64,000 bases of DNA. Origin: Posidonia oceanica (Eukaryota > Streptophyta > Magnoliopsida > Alismatales > Posidoniaceae). The number at the start of each line of letters is the position of its first letter. Positions within the stretch are counted from its first letter, which is position 1. This document shows positions 47,900 through 60,824 of the stretch, piece after piece. The stretch spans positions 6,944,001 through 7,008,000 of the forward strand of contig JAZBRS010000044.1 in assembly GCA_037176725.1 (NCBI GenBank), written 5' to 3'. The position numbers and the translations under genes are program-made. The notes under the pieces are model-generated. The model had not been told where the DNA came from and searched no databases. It saw only the letters and a list, made by a program, of their open reading frames with translations.

Positions 47900-47930
47900 A
47901 CACACACACATACACACACACACATACAAA
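47900..47930. repeat. (CA)n microsatellite
   Basis: ACACACAC runs broken by AT, inside the hAT 3' coding region. Confidence 0.9.
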
Positions 47931-49721
47931 ATCAATTGGATCCAACTGGTCTTTATCTTCTCTTTCTCCGAGATGTTTTATTCTCAATCTCATGTTATAA
48001 TGTACAAAGACCAAGTCATTCAATATTGTTGTCCCCAATCTATTCATTCTCATTGTATGAATGAGATTGAATGTGCTTCAATTTCTTTCACAAATGTTGA
48101 TGCTATTTGGGAGAGAATCATTATTGCGTTTTTTCTCATACTTGGAGCATCTGTTCCATTAAGCACCTACCATACACCTCAAATATGATATTTAGTTATT
48201 ATTAGTCATATTATCATTTAAGGTTTTAAAGTAAAAGAAATAATATTACAATCATTACTTGGAGTCATTGTATGATGAGAAGCAATTGTGGAGCGATCTC
48301 CAAATGAGAGAAGTTGGTTCCTGAAGTATTTGATCTCATTTAAAGCTTGTACTGGAACATTAACATTTGACTCCAACTTTCTAATTACAGCTTTTAATGA
48401 TGCTAGTAGATCGGAAGGATTCTCGATGTATGAGCATAGTGAAAACGAGGATTCAAATAATATGCTACATTGAGAAGGAGTCATTCAGCAATTGTATTAG
48501 CATAATGATGAAAAGTATGGATGTATATAAGTATTTCTTAAAATACTTATCAACTTCATGCAAAGAATGAAGAAGCATTCTATTCCATCTTTCATCAATA
48601 ATTTTCAGGTACGCTTTTTAAGATCTAGGTGCTGCATCATTCACAACATCTTTCATCAAACAGATTGCCTCATATAAGAAGCTCATGCTAGGTTTTTTAT
48701 CTCCATCTACCAAGTGAAGGACTTTCGAAATTGACTTAATGATGTTCACTACTTTTCTGGCATCCTCCCAAAATGATGCGTCATTAACTATTGCATTGAT
48801 TCTCCTACCAATTAGACTATCGCTTTTGTAGTACTTGTACTACACTCAAGAATTAAACTTATACTTAAATCAATTTTTATTATCTAAGTATAATTTGGAG
48901 AGAAATGTAGTTGGTGGTGAATCATGTGACTCCTGGATGATTCAAATCACTACCACAACACTTAGGCGACCTCATAAATGCCAATATGTAGGAGTGATTG
49001 TAAATGAAGTTGGTTATAATTCTTGCATCCCTTACTATCTTCTTTACTAACTTCTTCTTTCCAAAATCTTTAAGCATTAAATGAATGCAATAAGTTGCAT
49101 ATGGTGTCCAATAGATTCTATACTTAGACATGATTCTTTTACCAATCTTTTTATAATTACTGTCATTATCAGTAACAATTTGAGCAACATTTTCTTTTCC
49201 CACTTGCTTAATCACTTCATCTATTTGCTTGTAGATGCACTTGTAATATATAATAACATTAGAAGTATCAATGGACTTTAAGAAAACAGCATGACTATCA
49301 CAATAAACCATGAAGTTGATGATTTATTTTCTAGTTGTATTTGTCCAATCATCACACATGATAAGGCCATTGTCGTTTTAAGTTGTTAATGTAGCTTTGT
49401 AACTCTTCCTTCTTTGACTTTAGGTATTTCTTCATAATTTCATAATCTGTTGGTGTTTTGACTCTAGTACATTTTTTTGCTGTTACATCAAGCATATGTT
49501 ACAAATAAGATCTCTTTGTAGTATTTGCCGAGATAGCATTAAAGAACATATATTTTACCACAGCTTGACCAACCTTCTTTCTTGTATTTTCAAACATGTC
49601 TTTGATGGTTTTTTGCTTTGACTTCTCTTTTTGGATTGTAGCTAGATCTGGACTGTCATCTTTGACTATATGTTCTGAATATTCTAGTAATGCCTTTGCT
49701 TTTATCTTTATGTAAAGTATG

Positions 49722-49859
49722 TGTTAAACTTATTGTGTAATGTTACATGTGTTTACATGTAATAGGGTAATTGGATATCTATTTATATCCATCCCTATAT
49801 ATTTGTGTGTAACCCTACTCATCAATAACATATCTCTCTTTCACTCTCTTCCTCTAACA
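49722..49859 (+). repeat. Element B 5' LTR
   Basis: 138 bp, TGTTAAACTTATTG ... TTCCTCTAACA. Confidence 0.93.
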
Positions 49860-50338
49860 TGGTACTAGAGCCCAGGAGAAAACCCTAGGCACCTTTCCCG
49901 TCGTCGACTAGGTCTTTTAGCCACCGTCCCGCCGCCGACAGGGCCCCTACTCTCGCATTGACAGGGCCTTTCGCCCCTTTCCCTGCCATCAACAGGGCCT
50001 TTCGGCCCTCTCCCCGCCATCGACAGGCTCTTTAGGCCTCCTCCTGCCGCCCAGTCAGGCTGTCAGGCCTGTCCAGCAGCCCCTTCAGGGCTACTATTCT
50101 CTCCTGCAGCCGCCGGTCAGGTGGCTCCTGCTGCTGAGTAGCCCATGAGACAGGCTGTGTCTCTCCTGTACGGCTACTACTGAGGCTGGTTTTCTGTTGT
50201 CCACTGCCTTACTACCTCCCGGACTATCCTAGATCATTCAGTGGCCCTTTTTTCTACTTTTTGGGGTTGTTTCATCACTGGATATCAACTATTTGACTTC
50301 GGACAGGTCTGGTCAGACGGACTTCTTTGAGAATAGCC

Positions 50339-53300
50339 ATGGCTTCCAAGGAATCACTCATTAAAAACCTAAGTGGGACTTCCGAAAAATTAAATGGGAA
50401 GAACTACTTGCTGTGGGCACAGAATTTCGAGACTTTCATTGTTGCACACCGCAAGATCAAGCATCTCACACAACCGTTTCCTGATGTGAAGGACAATATA
50501 TATGAGGATTGGTACGCCGATGACTCAGCGATAGTTTCCTAGATGGTGAGCAGTATGGAACCTAGTGTTGCACGTGGTGTGATGATTCTACGGCCTGTAA
50601 AGAAAATCTAGGACACTCTGAAGCATATGTATGGATATGAGAAGAACTTCTCTCGTGTATTTGAGATATATGGGCACATCTTCACACTGCGCATGGGGGA
50701 TAGATCAGTCCATGATCATTTTGCTACCTTTCGGGCTCTTCTGGATGAGCTCGATGTGTATTAGCCGCTACATCCGATGTTACTACTATGCACCGATATC
50801 GTGAGGAGCTAACTGTTGCAGCATACCTTTCTGGTCTGAGTCCAGATCTCTCGTCTCATGTTCAGGGACAGATTCTTGGCATTGCCTCCATTCCGGATCT
50901 TGAGACTACTTTCTCTCGAGTTCTGCGTATCTCCATTGGTACCCCCACTTACACTTCAGATCACTCTACCATGGTCTCTACTCGTGGACGTGGTCATAGC
51001 TTAGGTCGAGGAGGGGGTGACGTGGACGTACAGATAGCCGAGGCCGCCTGCCATTTGAGCATTGTTGTCGTACGAACCACAGATCAGACCACTTTTGGGA
51101 GAAGTTTGGGAGATCAGATTGAGTATAGGTCTCCACTTAGACATAGAGCACTTCACCTGTAGATACTTCTACTGCTAGTACTTCAACAGTGACCCTATCT
51201 CAGGATGAGTATGCTCGGTTTCTTCCGTTCCAAGAATGCTAGTCCTCTACTGCTATGACATCGCATGCTACTGCCTCTGCCTCTGGTACCTCTGCCTTAT
51301 TAGCCTCTAGGGGCAGTTCTTGAATTATAAACTTAGGAGCATCATCCCATATGACAGGTACTATTGACTGTTTTACCCATCTATCCCAACTACTATTGCT
51401 ATTGTTGATGGCAGGACTTGTTGTGTATCTGGACAAGGCACTATTCGTGCTATATCACAGTTGACATTAGACAAAGTTCTCTATGTCATTGATTTTCTAG
51501 TTAACCTTTTGTCCATTAGTGCCATTATCAAACAACTACTTTGTTATGTGACTTTTTTCCCTTTTCACTGTATCTTTCAGGATCTGCAGACGGAGAAGAT
51601 GATTGGTTTGAGACGTGAACAGGGTAGAGGTGTCTACTTGCTGGGTAAAGATGAACTACCTCAAGGACTTGTGTTATTGGCATCCACAGTAGAATCGTCA
51701 CTCATTTGGCATCGTCGCTTGGGTCACCTCTCTCATCAGAAATTGTAGCAGGCACTTCCTTGGATATTTATTTCTTCTTTTGACTATCAGTCTTGTGAGT
51801 TGGGTAAGTACCATCATGTTACCTTTCGTGGCCTTCGTCTTGTTTGTAGTTAGAATCCTTTCGAGCTAGTTCATTGTGATGTGTAGGGTCTTGTTAGGAC
51901 ATCTTCTGTTTCTGGTCATAAATATTATATTGTGTTTATCGATGATTTCTCATGTGTGTCTTGGGTCTATTTGTTGAAGGATAGAGTTAGTGTCCTTGAT
52001 ATTGTCAAAACTTTTTTTGTAGAAATAATAAATCAATATTCTATTACTTCCAAATTCTTCACACTGATAATGCATTGGAATTTTCTCAAATGAGTCTTTA
52101 AAGTTACTGTGAGTCTCTGGGTGTTATGCATCAAAACACTTGTCCATACACATCTCAGCAAAATGGTGTTGCTCAGCGTAAACATCGACATATTCTTGAT
52201 GTAGCTCGCTCCGTCATGCTTGAGATGCATGTTCCGAAGTACTTGTGGTATGATGCGATTCTTACTGCCTCGTATCTCATCAACCATATGCCGTCTACAC
52301 CGTTTGGGAGGGAGATTCCACTGCGGCGATTCCGTTCAGACATGGAGAGTTTTTCTTTTCCTTTACGAGTGTTTGGTTGTGTTGCTTTTGTTCAGGATTT
52401 GATTTCAAATCTTGATAAATTGGCTTCACGTCCTATTCGCTGTATGTTTGTTGGATACTCTCATACTCAGCGAGGGTATAGGTGTTTTATTCCTTCTACC
52501 AGGAAGTATATTGTGTCTGTAGATGTCACCTTCTTTGAGACTTAGCACTTCTTTGATAGTGTTGACTCTCCGTCGGAGAGTTTTCCTTTACCCTCTCTAG
52601 TGGAGTCTTGTGATACCGATGTTGTTGACTCTACTATTATGGAAAAAGGTGCTTCGTCCTTTGCAGGTATATCATCGACGCCAACAATCTCCTCCATCAC
52701 TTCCGATCATCACCTCTTTAACGTCTACAGATCTGCCACCCACAGACTTTAACATGCTGATTGTCCTTTGGAAAGGTACACGTGCCACCACTGCTCACCC
52801 TATTTCAATTTTTGTTACCTATGATAAACTTTACCCTACCTTCTGTGCCTTTACATTGTCCATTTTTTTTGAGTCACTTCTCAGAAACTACCAAGAGGCT
52901 CTCTCGCTACCTGATTGGAAGACTGCTATGGATGAGGAGATGCAAGCATGAATGTCACGTGGCACATAGGATCTGGTTCCTAGACCTACAGGGATTAATA
53001 TAGTCACTTGTCGATGGGTGTTTACTGTCAAGTACAAACCTGATGGCATGGTGGATAGGTACAAGGCTCGTCTAATTAGCACGTGGATTCATTCAAGAGT
53101 ATGGAGTTGACTATGTAAAGACTTTTTCGCCAGTAGCACAACTGAACTCCATACAGGTCATTCTCTCCATTGCTATCAACCAGTTTTGGGAGCTTAGTAA
53201 GTTAGATGTGAAGAATGTTTTCCTGTACGATGCTCTTACAGGTGTTTATGGGGCAATCTCTTGGGTATGTTGCTCAAGGGAGCATCAGGTTTGTTTTGTC

Positions 53301-54328
53301 TACTCAGGAAAGCAATCTATTGTCTCAAGCAGAGTCTACGTGCCTCGTTCGAGAAATTTAGCAGTATTGTTGTTGCTAATGGCTTTCGACGTTGTGCTGC
53401 CGATCACTCTGTTTTTTATAGACGGACAGATTGCGGCTGTGTGATATTTGTTGTATTTGTGGATGACATTCTGTTGACTATAGTGATATTGCAAGCATTC
53501 AGGAGGCAAATGACTACTTGCAGGCACACTTTGTCATGAAGGACATCTTAAAGATAATATACATTGGAGGAGACAGGTCCTCTGGGGTGTAAACCAGAGA
53601 CCACTCGCGTTTGATCAGAGCCTAGACTTCTGGGATAATTCGTTACCACTTCTGGAAGATACTGGCAGATATAGGCGTATGATTGGGAAGTTGATTTACC
53701 TGACTGTCACATGTCCAGATATTGCATACATTGTTGGTGTACTCAATCAATTTATGCATGAGCTGAGGACAATATATTGGCAGGGAGCTTTATGAGTGCT
53801 TTCTTACATTAAGAAGGTTCCTGGTAAAGGACTGGTTTATAGGAAGAATGGTCACTTGCGCATTGAGGCATACTCAGATTCTGGCTATGTAGGGGATAGA
53901 GGAGATCGGAAGTCTACTTCCAGTTATTGCTTTTATGTTGGAGGCAATCTTGTCACATGACGCAATAAGAAACAGAATGTTGTCTCTAGATCCATTGCTG
54001 AATCCGAGCATCGACAGACCGCTTGCGAGATGATGTGGCTTCGTTCACTTTTGACAGAGCTTGACTTCTCCGTTGATGTGCCCATGCCCATGCCCATGTA
54101 TTGTGACAATCAGGCCGTGCTAACAATCCATCCTTTTATGAGTACACCAAATATATAGAGGTGAATTGTCATTATGTTCAAGACATGGTGATGAAGGAGA
54201 TTATTTCTAATCCTTACATGTAGTTCTCTAATCAGTTTGCAAATATTTTTACAAAGGGATTTAGTGTTGGATCCTATGATTCTCTTTGTATCAAACTGGA
54301 CATGATAGAAATATATGCTTCAGCTTGA
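50339..54328 (+). pseudogene. Element B gag-pol polyprotein, decayed
   Basis: Gag starts MASKESLIKNLSGTSEKLNG and includes YLSGLSPDLSSHVQGQIL. The protease core reads INLGASSHMTG at about 51330, so the catalytic DSG is changed to NLG. Pre-integrase WHRRLGHLSHQKL is at 51708-51746, and the integrase core has TSQQNGVAQRKHRHILD at 52147-52197. The RT is damaged: the usual YVDD reads FVDD at about 53456-53467, and sequence after it is shortened. RNase H keeps [17 protein letters not shown] at about 53875. Multiple stops and frameshifts throughout. Confidence 0.88.
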
Positions 54329-54335
54329 GGGAGAT

Positions 54336-54471
54336 TGTTAGACTTATTGTGTAGTGTTACATGTGTTTACATGTAATAGGGTAATTGGATATCCATTTAT
54401 ATCCATCCCTATATATATGTGTGTAACCCTACTCATCAATAACATATCTCTCTCACTCTCTTCCTCTAACA
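54336..54471 (+). repeat. Element B 3' LTR
   Basis: 136 bp, TGTTAGACTTATTG ... TTCCTCTAACA. Confidence 0.93.
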
Positions 54472-54960
54472 ATATGAATACCATTGCCGCTGCTACTTCC
54501 ATTTTTAGAGGGATACTACCCAAACCATGGAATCTTTGGAGTTGATCCATGTTCCATTCTTTAGTTCTTGACTTTATTATTGCTCTTTTGTATATGTCTC
54601 TCTCTTAGGTGGTTTTCACAGTCTGGAGGATACACCATATCATCTTCTGATATGTTGATAGACTGATGTCTTTCATATTCTTCATTGAATAAAGTTCTAC
54701 TGAACCTTTCTTCTCCTATCTTCTTTTCACTTTCTTTCTTTTTGCTCTTGTGTCATTTAGCAATGCCTTCATTTGATCACGAACTGTAGATAGACATGAC
54801 TTGTATTTACTAACATTACTGTAGCTTCCAATAAGGTGTTGCTTCAATCTTGTTATATCCTCACTCATCATTTTTATCTCACAATATTTACATCTAGTTT
54901 TTTGTCAATCTCCATCAACAGGATCTCCATGTAATCAACTAAGATCATCAGATTTAAGTG

Positions 54961-55043
54961 TGTTAGTTATGTATATGGGTTAGATGGGTTATTGGATATC
55001 TATGTAGTTGGTGTCCCTTTTATATATATGTAATCATTTTCAT
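54961..55043 (+). repeat. Element D 5' LTR, truncated
   Basis: Matches the first part of the 3' LTR (GGATATCYATGTAGTTGGTG) up to TTTTCATA, then is lost. It has an additional stretch near its start (GTATATGGGTTAGATGGG). Confidence 0.8.
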
Positions 55044-55398
55044 AACTCCCATAGCCGCCAATGCTGTCACCTGCAGCTGTCGTGTCACCCGCAATCGCCA
55101 GTGTCCCACCTGTAGCCTCCTGTCACCGGTTGGCCTTTCTCGCCCCTCCGGCCCCTCCTCCTTCGGCCACCGGCCTCTCCTCTTCCCTCTGGCGGCTCCG
55201 ACAGTCCTTGTCGTCGGACGAGCATGTAGTATTAGACTGCTTGTGCCTGTGCTGTGTTTTTTTGGCCTAATCACATGCTGATCGGACTCGTGTTCATGTT
55301 CGTGTGCCTGTGCCCTATTTTGTGCTCATGTTCGTGTGCTCATGTTCTCCATTCGTCGGTGTACTGGTTGGTTGAAGGATGGCCTCCTCTTGTGATAT

Positions 55399-58300
55399 AT
55401 GGATAAAAACCTCACTGCTTCGATCAATTTGGATGGAAAGAACTATTTATTGTGGTATCAAGCCTTTGAGACCTTCCTAGGTGTATATGGGAAGATGATG
55501 TGAAAGAAGCTACGTATGAAGATTGGTTCGCAGATGATTGTACAGTGATCTCGTTGTTGGTGAATAGCATGGGTGATGGTATTGCTCGGGATGTGATGAT
55601 GCTCAAACCGGCAAAGAAAGTGTGGGACGCATTGCAGAGTACCTATGGGAATGAGAAAAACATTGCCCGTATGTGTGAGAGATCAACCACACGTCGGATA
55701 AGTGCTGGGACAAGTTTAGTCGACTACAATGGGCTTAGCATGTTGCTACAAAGACACTGTTTAATGATCAGCTTGCATAGATGGGGACCATATCATAGGC
55801 CGACTATGAGAAGTTCCTTCAGTTGCAAGTTATTTAGTCTTCTGCCACTGCATCACATGCTACTACATCAGGTACCAGTGCCTTGTTAGCTTATAGAGAC
55901 AATTTCTGGATTATAGATTCTGGGGCGTCTTCCCACATGTTAGGTACTCGTGATATTTTCACTCGTCTTTTCCAGTTGTCTGTCTATAGCCATTGCCGAC
56001 GGTCACCATTATTCTGTGTTTAGGGAAGGGGTAGTTCAAGCCTCTTCCTAGATAATCCTTGACAAAGTCCTGTTAATTTACTTTCCATCAGTGCCATTAC
56101 CAAATAGTTATATTGTTTTGTGACCTTTTTTTCCTTTGCATTGCACTTTTCAAGATCTCATCCTGCGGACGGGGCAGAGGATTGGTTTGGGCAGTGAGCT
56201 TGGATATGGTGTGTACCTGTTGGTTCGTGATGAGATGCCTCAAGGACTGACATCCTTAGCTTCCACTGCGAAGTCTCCATTCTTGTGGCATTGTCGTCTT
56301 GGTCATCTGTCTCATTGCAAGTTTTAACAGGCTCTTTCTTGGGTCTCTGTTGGGTCCTTTGATTATGAGTTGTGTCAATTGGGTAAGCATCATTGTGCTA
56401 CCTATAGGTGTTCATGTCTTATTATCAGCCAGAGTTTGTTTCAGTTAGTTCACTGTGATACATTGTGTTTGTTGATGACTATTCAAGAGTTTCTTGGGTA
56501 TATCTTCTTAAGGATAGACTTCGTGTTCTCGATACTGTCAAACATTTTTTTGCTGAAATAATAAATTAGTGTTCTATTATTCCCAAAATATTTCGTACTG
56601 ATAATGCCTTGGAGTTTATTCAAACTAATCTTCAACATTATTGTGATTCTTTAGGTATTTTTCATCATGTGCTCATACATCTAAACAGAATAGTGTAACG
56701 GAATGCAAACATCGACACATCGTTGATTTGACCTACACCGTTATGTTGCAGATGAAGGTTCCTAAATATCTATGATCTGATGTTGTTCTTACTGCTTCCT
56801 ATCTCGTTAATAGGATGTCGTTTGCCTCTTTTGGTGGTGAGACATCCTTTAGAAGGCTTTGTCCTTGTATGGAGTTATTTTCACTACCCTCAAAGGTTTT
56901 TGGATGTGTTGCTTTTGTTCAAGACTTGATTCCGGGTCTTGATAAGTTATCTCCTCATTCTCTCAAGTGTGCCTTTATTAGGTATTTTCGGACTCAAAAG
57001 GGATACAAGTGTTATCATCCTCTTACTCGTCGGTATATTGTCTTCGCCGATGTTACCTTCTTTGAGTCTCAACCTTTTTTTGGCTCTACTACATTGTTTT
57101 GTAAGGGTGTTCCTCTTCCTATACCTATTAAGGAGTCTGTCGGTGTCAAAAATAAACCAGTTGTTATGAAACGCCATTTGCCTCGTCCTTTGCGGGTTCT
57201 ACTGACTCAGCTCGTACGTCTGTGGATCCACCTTTGCTTGATCATGATATTCCCACTGCTCTTCGTAAGGGTAATTGCTCTACTACTGCTCATCCTATCT
57301 CTCATTTTGTTTCCTATAATCGTCTTCATCATTCATTTTGCAACTTTGTCTTGTCCATTTCCTTTGAGTTTATTCTCTAGAACTACCAAGAAGTACTTTA
57401 TATCCCACATTGGAAGGCAGTTATGGATGAGGAAATGCAGGCACTAACCTCTCGTGGCACATGGGAATTGGTTACACGTCCTACTAGAACTAACATAGTC
57501 AGCTGCAAATGGGTCTTCACTGTGAAATATAAGCCAGATGGGTTGGTGGACAGGTACAAAGCTCGCCTAGTTGCTCGTGGCTTCACACAGACGTATGGGG
57601 TTGATTATGAGAAGACATTTTCTCCTGTGGCTCGATTGAGCTCCATACGTGTTCTACTTTCTATTGTCGTAAAGCAATCATGGGAGTTATATCAACTTGA
57701 TGTGAAAAATGCTTTTCTATATGGTGATTTGGCAGAACAGGTGCATATGGACCAATCTCTAGAGTATGTTGTTCAGGGAGAGGATAGTGTATGTCTACTC
57801 CGAAGGGCTATCTATGGTCTTAAGCAGAGTCCATGAGTTTGATTTGAAAAATTTAGCAAAGTTGTCATGGACAATAGCTTTCAGAGATGTGTTGTTAATC
57901 ACTCGTTTATCAAGAAACAAACCAGTGGATATGTTTTCTTAGCCGTGTATGTTGATGATATTCTCTTGATCGGAAGTGATATTGCAGGGATTAATGAGAT
58001 AAAGGAATATCTGAAGAGGCATTTTGTTACAAAAGATATGGGAAAATCCAGGTATTTTCTGAGAATTGAGTTTGCCTACGTCAATGATAGGATGTCATTG
58101 TTCCAGAGGAAATGTGCCCTTGACCTCCTCCAAGAGATTGGTCTTTTAGCCCTTCTTTGGATGTAGAATAAGAAAAATAGGAATAAGTGAAAAATGGTAT
58201 TGTTATTCTGATAATATTGCTATTCTGTTTGGAAGTAATTTTCTTTTAAAGGTGAATAAGTGTGTATAGGGAGATATTCTGGTTTAGATGAAAAGTAGAA

Positions 58301-59335
58301 TAAGTGTTGGAATAAGTGGAAAATATATAGATTAATAATAATAACTTGATTATTAAGATATATATCTAATTTAAAATATGTATACATCATATTATATATG
58401 TATTAATTTTTAAACAAAAAATAAACACACCGTATACGTATATATGTATCAGAATAATTTAGCGGAATAACTTTATTCCACCCTTTTCGCGGAATAGCTA
58501 TTTTGAAATAAGTAAATCAAAATAAGAATTACTATTCCGCTTTTATTCCACTTTTTGACTTGCCAAATAGAATTGTAATTCCAATAACTTTATTTCTGGT
58601 TTTATCCAGGTTCCAAACAGGGGCTTAGGGTGCAAGCCAGAAACTACTCCAGTTGATCAAAGTTCAGCCTTCTAGGTTGACTCGTCAAAGCCCTTTGACG
58701 ATGCAGGTAGATACAGATGGCTGTTGTGGGGTTTCTTAGTCTATTCATGCATGAGCCTAGATTGGTCCATTGGCAAGGGGCCCTACGTGTATTGGCATAC
58801 ATTAAGAGCACACTTGGTCAAGGTCTTGTTTACAAGAAGCATGGTCACACTCGAGTTTGCAGCATATTTTGATTCAGACTATGTCGGTGACAAAGGAGAC
58901 AGATAGTCTACTTCTGGGTATTATACTTATGCTGAAGGCAATCTCATCACATGGAGAAGCAAGAAACAAAGTGTGGTGTTTAGATCCAGTGCAGAAGTAG
59001 AGTATAGATCCATGGTACAGACTACATGTGAGATGATGTGGCTCAGGTCTTTATTAGTTGAGTTTGGTTTTTCTATAGAGGTTTCGATGTATATGCATTG
59101 TGACAATCAGACAGCAATATTTATTACTAACAATCCTACATTTCACGAGCGTACAAAACACATTGAAATTGATTGTTACTATGTGCATGATATGGTGATG
59201 TGAGGTATTATTACTACCTCATATACTCAATCTTCAGAGTAGTTGGCAGATATTTTTACAAAAGGTTTGAGTGTTGGGATGTTTGAAATTCTTTGTAGCA
59301 AGCTGGGCACGATTAATATATATGCTCCAGCTTGA
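55399..59335 (+). pseudogene. Element D gag-pol polyprotein, decayed, interrupted by a MITE
   Basis: Gag remnant from MDKNLTASINLDGKNYLLW, soon frameshifted. The protease core [13 protein letters not shown] is intact at about 55907-55945. Pre-integrase LWHCRLGHLSH is at about 56286, and the integrase core is broken. RT is the best preserved part: 57423-57836 and, after a stop, 57867-58148, with [25 protein letters not shown] and YVDD at 57949-57960. It is cut at 58148 by a MITE and resumes GCKPETTP after 58625. RNase H shows FDSDYVGDKGDR and SRSSAEVEYRSM. Confidence 0.88.
58149..58624. mobile_element. Harbinger/Tourist-like MITE inside Copia element D, TSD TTA
   Basis: 476 bp with ends GCCCTTCTTTGGATG and (reverse complement) GCCCCTGTTTGGAAC, flanked by TTA at 58146-58148 and 58625-58627. 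Skipping the insert and one TTA, the RT frame runs on without a break from IGLL to GCKPE, which confirms the boundaries exactly. The inside is AT-rich with GGAATAAGT/ATTCCA repeats and no coding sequence. Confidence 0.92.
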
Positions 59336-59342
59336 GAGAGAA

Positions 59343-59444
59343 TATTAGTTATGTTAGTTGGATATCCATGTAGTTGGTGTCCCTTATATATATGTAATCT
59401 TTCTCATAGCAATACATGTGATTATTCTTTTCCTTAATCTAACA
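59343..59444 (+). repeat. Element D 3' LTR
   Basis: 102 bp, TATTAGTTATG ... CCTTAATCTAACA, after CTTGAGAGAGAA. Confidence 0.88.
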
Positions 59445-59550
59445 AAGTGGAATACCTTCATTATGGTCTCCACTATTTTGAGGTCCATCAGAGTTAGACG
59501 AAGACTTTTTGAAGCTGAAATAAGCAAGTTACATGGGATCAATGAGATTT

Positions 59551-60240
59551 AGTTTCCTCTTATTTTAAAATTTTTCATAACTTTTACAAAATTTCTCTAA
59601 TTTTTAAAAATTTTATTTTGAATTGTCATGATTTTTATTAGTTTCTTAAATATTTATTGATTTTTTGTTTCATTTCAAATTATCATGATTTTTTCCTAAT
59701 TTTGTTAAAAATTTACTAAACAAATACCTAAGATCAAGTTTTCAAACAAAATAATATTTCATTTCTTCATAGATCTTTATATAGATTTTCAATTCTTGAT
59801 ATATCTTAGTGTATTTTTTTTAACATGTTAGATCTAGATATTAGATCTACTAAAACTTATTTTATTTTTATGAATATATTAGATCTACAACTTAGATCTA
59901 TCAATAAACTTGTATGTATGCTAGACTTAAAACTTATATATGGGAGATTTAGAACTTAGATCTTAGATCTTATATATGTTAGATAATAAACTTATATATG
60001 CTATATTTAGAACTTATACATATACTTACACGAGAGTAGATTCTCCTCTTCTCTAGTTTTAGGGTTGTGGTTGTGTTCCTACATCTGTGTTCCTCTAGGG
60101 AGAACCCAACTACACAGCATGGCAGCAGCAACTTGTGCCTCAAGGAATCACGGATCGGCGACGAGGAGTCGGAGCATGGTAGCACCAGAGACTAGCGAGG
60201 ACGAGGACGAGGACAACTAGAGTACATGAGCACCACCGGA
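59551..60240. other. hAT 5' non-coding region
   Basis: AT-rich, with many scattered TTAGATCT / AGATCTA motifs between about 59825 and 59990. A GC-rich patch follows at 60110-60225 with a 33-codon frame (MAAATCASRN...) ending in an Asp/Glu run. No function assigned. Confidence 0.4.
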
Positions 60241-60824
60241 AAGAGGTGTCAGTGGATATCCAAAATTTGAAAATATGTTCCAAATCCACATCCGAATTCT
60301 CAGATTTTTATCGGAAAAAATATCCAATAGAGCGAATTTGAATTCGAAAAAAACAATCTAAAAAAATTTGGTTCGAATTCGGATGTATATCTGTATCCAA
60401 AAAATATCTGTATTCGTAAAATATTCCCATCCGTATCCATATCAAAATCCATCTAATGTATAAGTAATCAATTATCTTTACATATTTCTAGTTTTAATTT
60501 TATATTTTTATTTAAGTTTCACAAATAACTTATGGTTAATTATCTAATTAATAATATTTATTGTTTACATTTAACTATATTTCGGATAATTTGGATATTT
60601 GATATCGAATGTTTAACGGATACGGATACGGATTTAACTGTGTTCAATTTTTCGGTCGCATACAGATAATATTTGAATTCGAATGTATCCGATGGATTCG
60701 GATATGGATGTCAAAATTAACATTTGTTCGGATACAGATGTGAATTGGGATGCAGATGGAAAATTTTGGATTCGAATTTGGATATTGGTAAATTCGCTTC
60801 GTATTCACTCCGTTTACACCCTTA
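60241..60824. mobile_element. hAT-type MITE of the GGTGTAAACGGA family, degenerate
   Basis: Ends AAGAGGTGTCAGTGGATA and (reverse complement) TAAGGGTGTAAACGGAG. The interior has many GGATACGGAT / TATCCGTATCC-type repeats in both directions, typical of a widespread plant hAT MITE group. The flanks CCACCGGA and CTACCAGC agree at only 5 of 8 positions, so exact ends are uncertain. It sits inside the large hAT element. Confidence 0.6.

Larger units (their letters stand above)
49722..54471 (+). mobile_element. Full-length Ty1/copia retrotransposon (element B) inside the hAT transposase gene
   Basis: LTRs 49722-49859 (138 bp) and 54336-54471 (136 bp) differ by about 4 substitutions and one 2-bp indel, making it the youngest Copia here. 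Primer site TGGTACTAGAGCC at 49860; purine tract GAGGGAGAT before the 3' LTR. Target duplication GTATG (49717-49721) / ATATG (54472-54476), 4 of 5. Like element A it has a GC-rich leader, with repeated GACAGGGCC units at 49920-50060. Confidence 0.93.
54961..59444 (+). mobile_element. Ty1/copia retrotransposon (element D), TSD AAGTG, 5' LTR truncated
   Basis: The 5' end TGTTAGTTATG at 54961 and 3' LTR end TCTAACA at 59444 are flanked by the perfect duplication AAGTG (54956-54960, 59445-59449). The 5' LTR stops near 55043; the last 35 bases of the LTR and the primer site are missing, so the leader was partly deleted. The 3' LTR is 59343-59444 (102 bp, starting TA). It lies in the same hAT gene as element B, 489 bp away. 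A Harbinger-type MITE sits inside at 58149-58624. Confidence 0.9.
47059..59550 (-). pseudogene. hAT transposase gene (BED finger, DUF659, hAT dimerisation), split by two Copia elements
   Basis: Read from the right on the minus strand. A Ser/Asn/Asp-rich N-terminal piece (59550-59450) continues in frame across Copia D to GDPVDGD and the BED finger CKYCEI...RLKQHL (54892-54794). After Copia B come IKDMFENTRKKVGQAV (about 49600), the DUF659 core VTDNDSNYKKIGKRIM and PYATYCIHLMLKDFG (49311-48922), then SFWEDARKVVNIIK and DERWNRMLLHSLHEV (48780-48530), and the C-terminal dimerisation remnants RKNAIMILSQIAS and NDLVFVHYNMRLR (about 48160-47990). A Gln/Tyr/Pro-rich tail ends at 47059. Several stops (one just before the finger) and frameshifts show it is dead. 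Confidence 0.85.

Noticed and set aside
48835..49281. Plus-strand frames of 66-71 codons
   Set aside because: They are antisense to the DUF659 part of the hAT transposase.
60119..60220. Small frame MAAATCASRN... with Asp/Glu tail on plus
   Set aside because: Too short, inside the hAT element's non-coding region, with no supporting exon or family.
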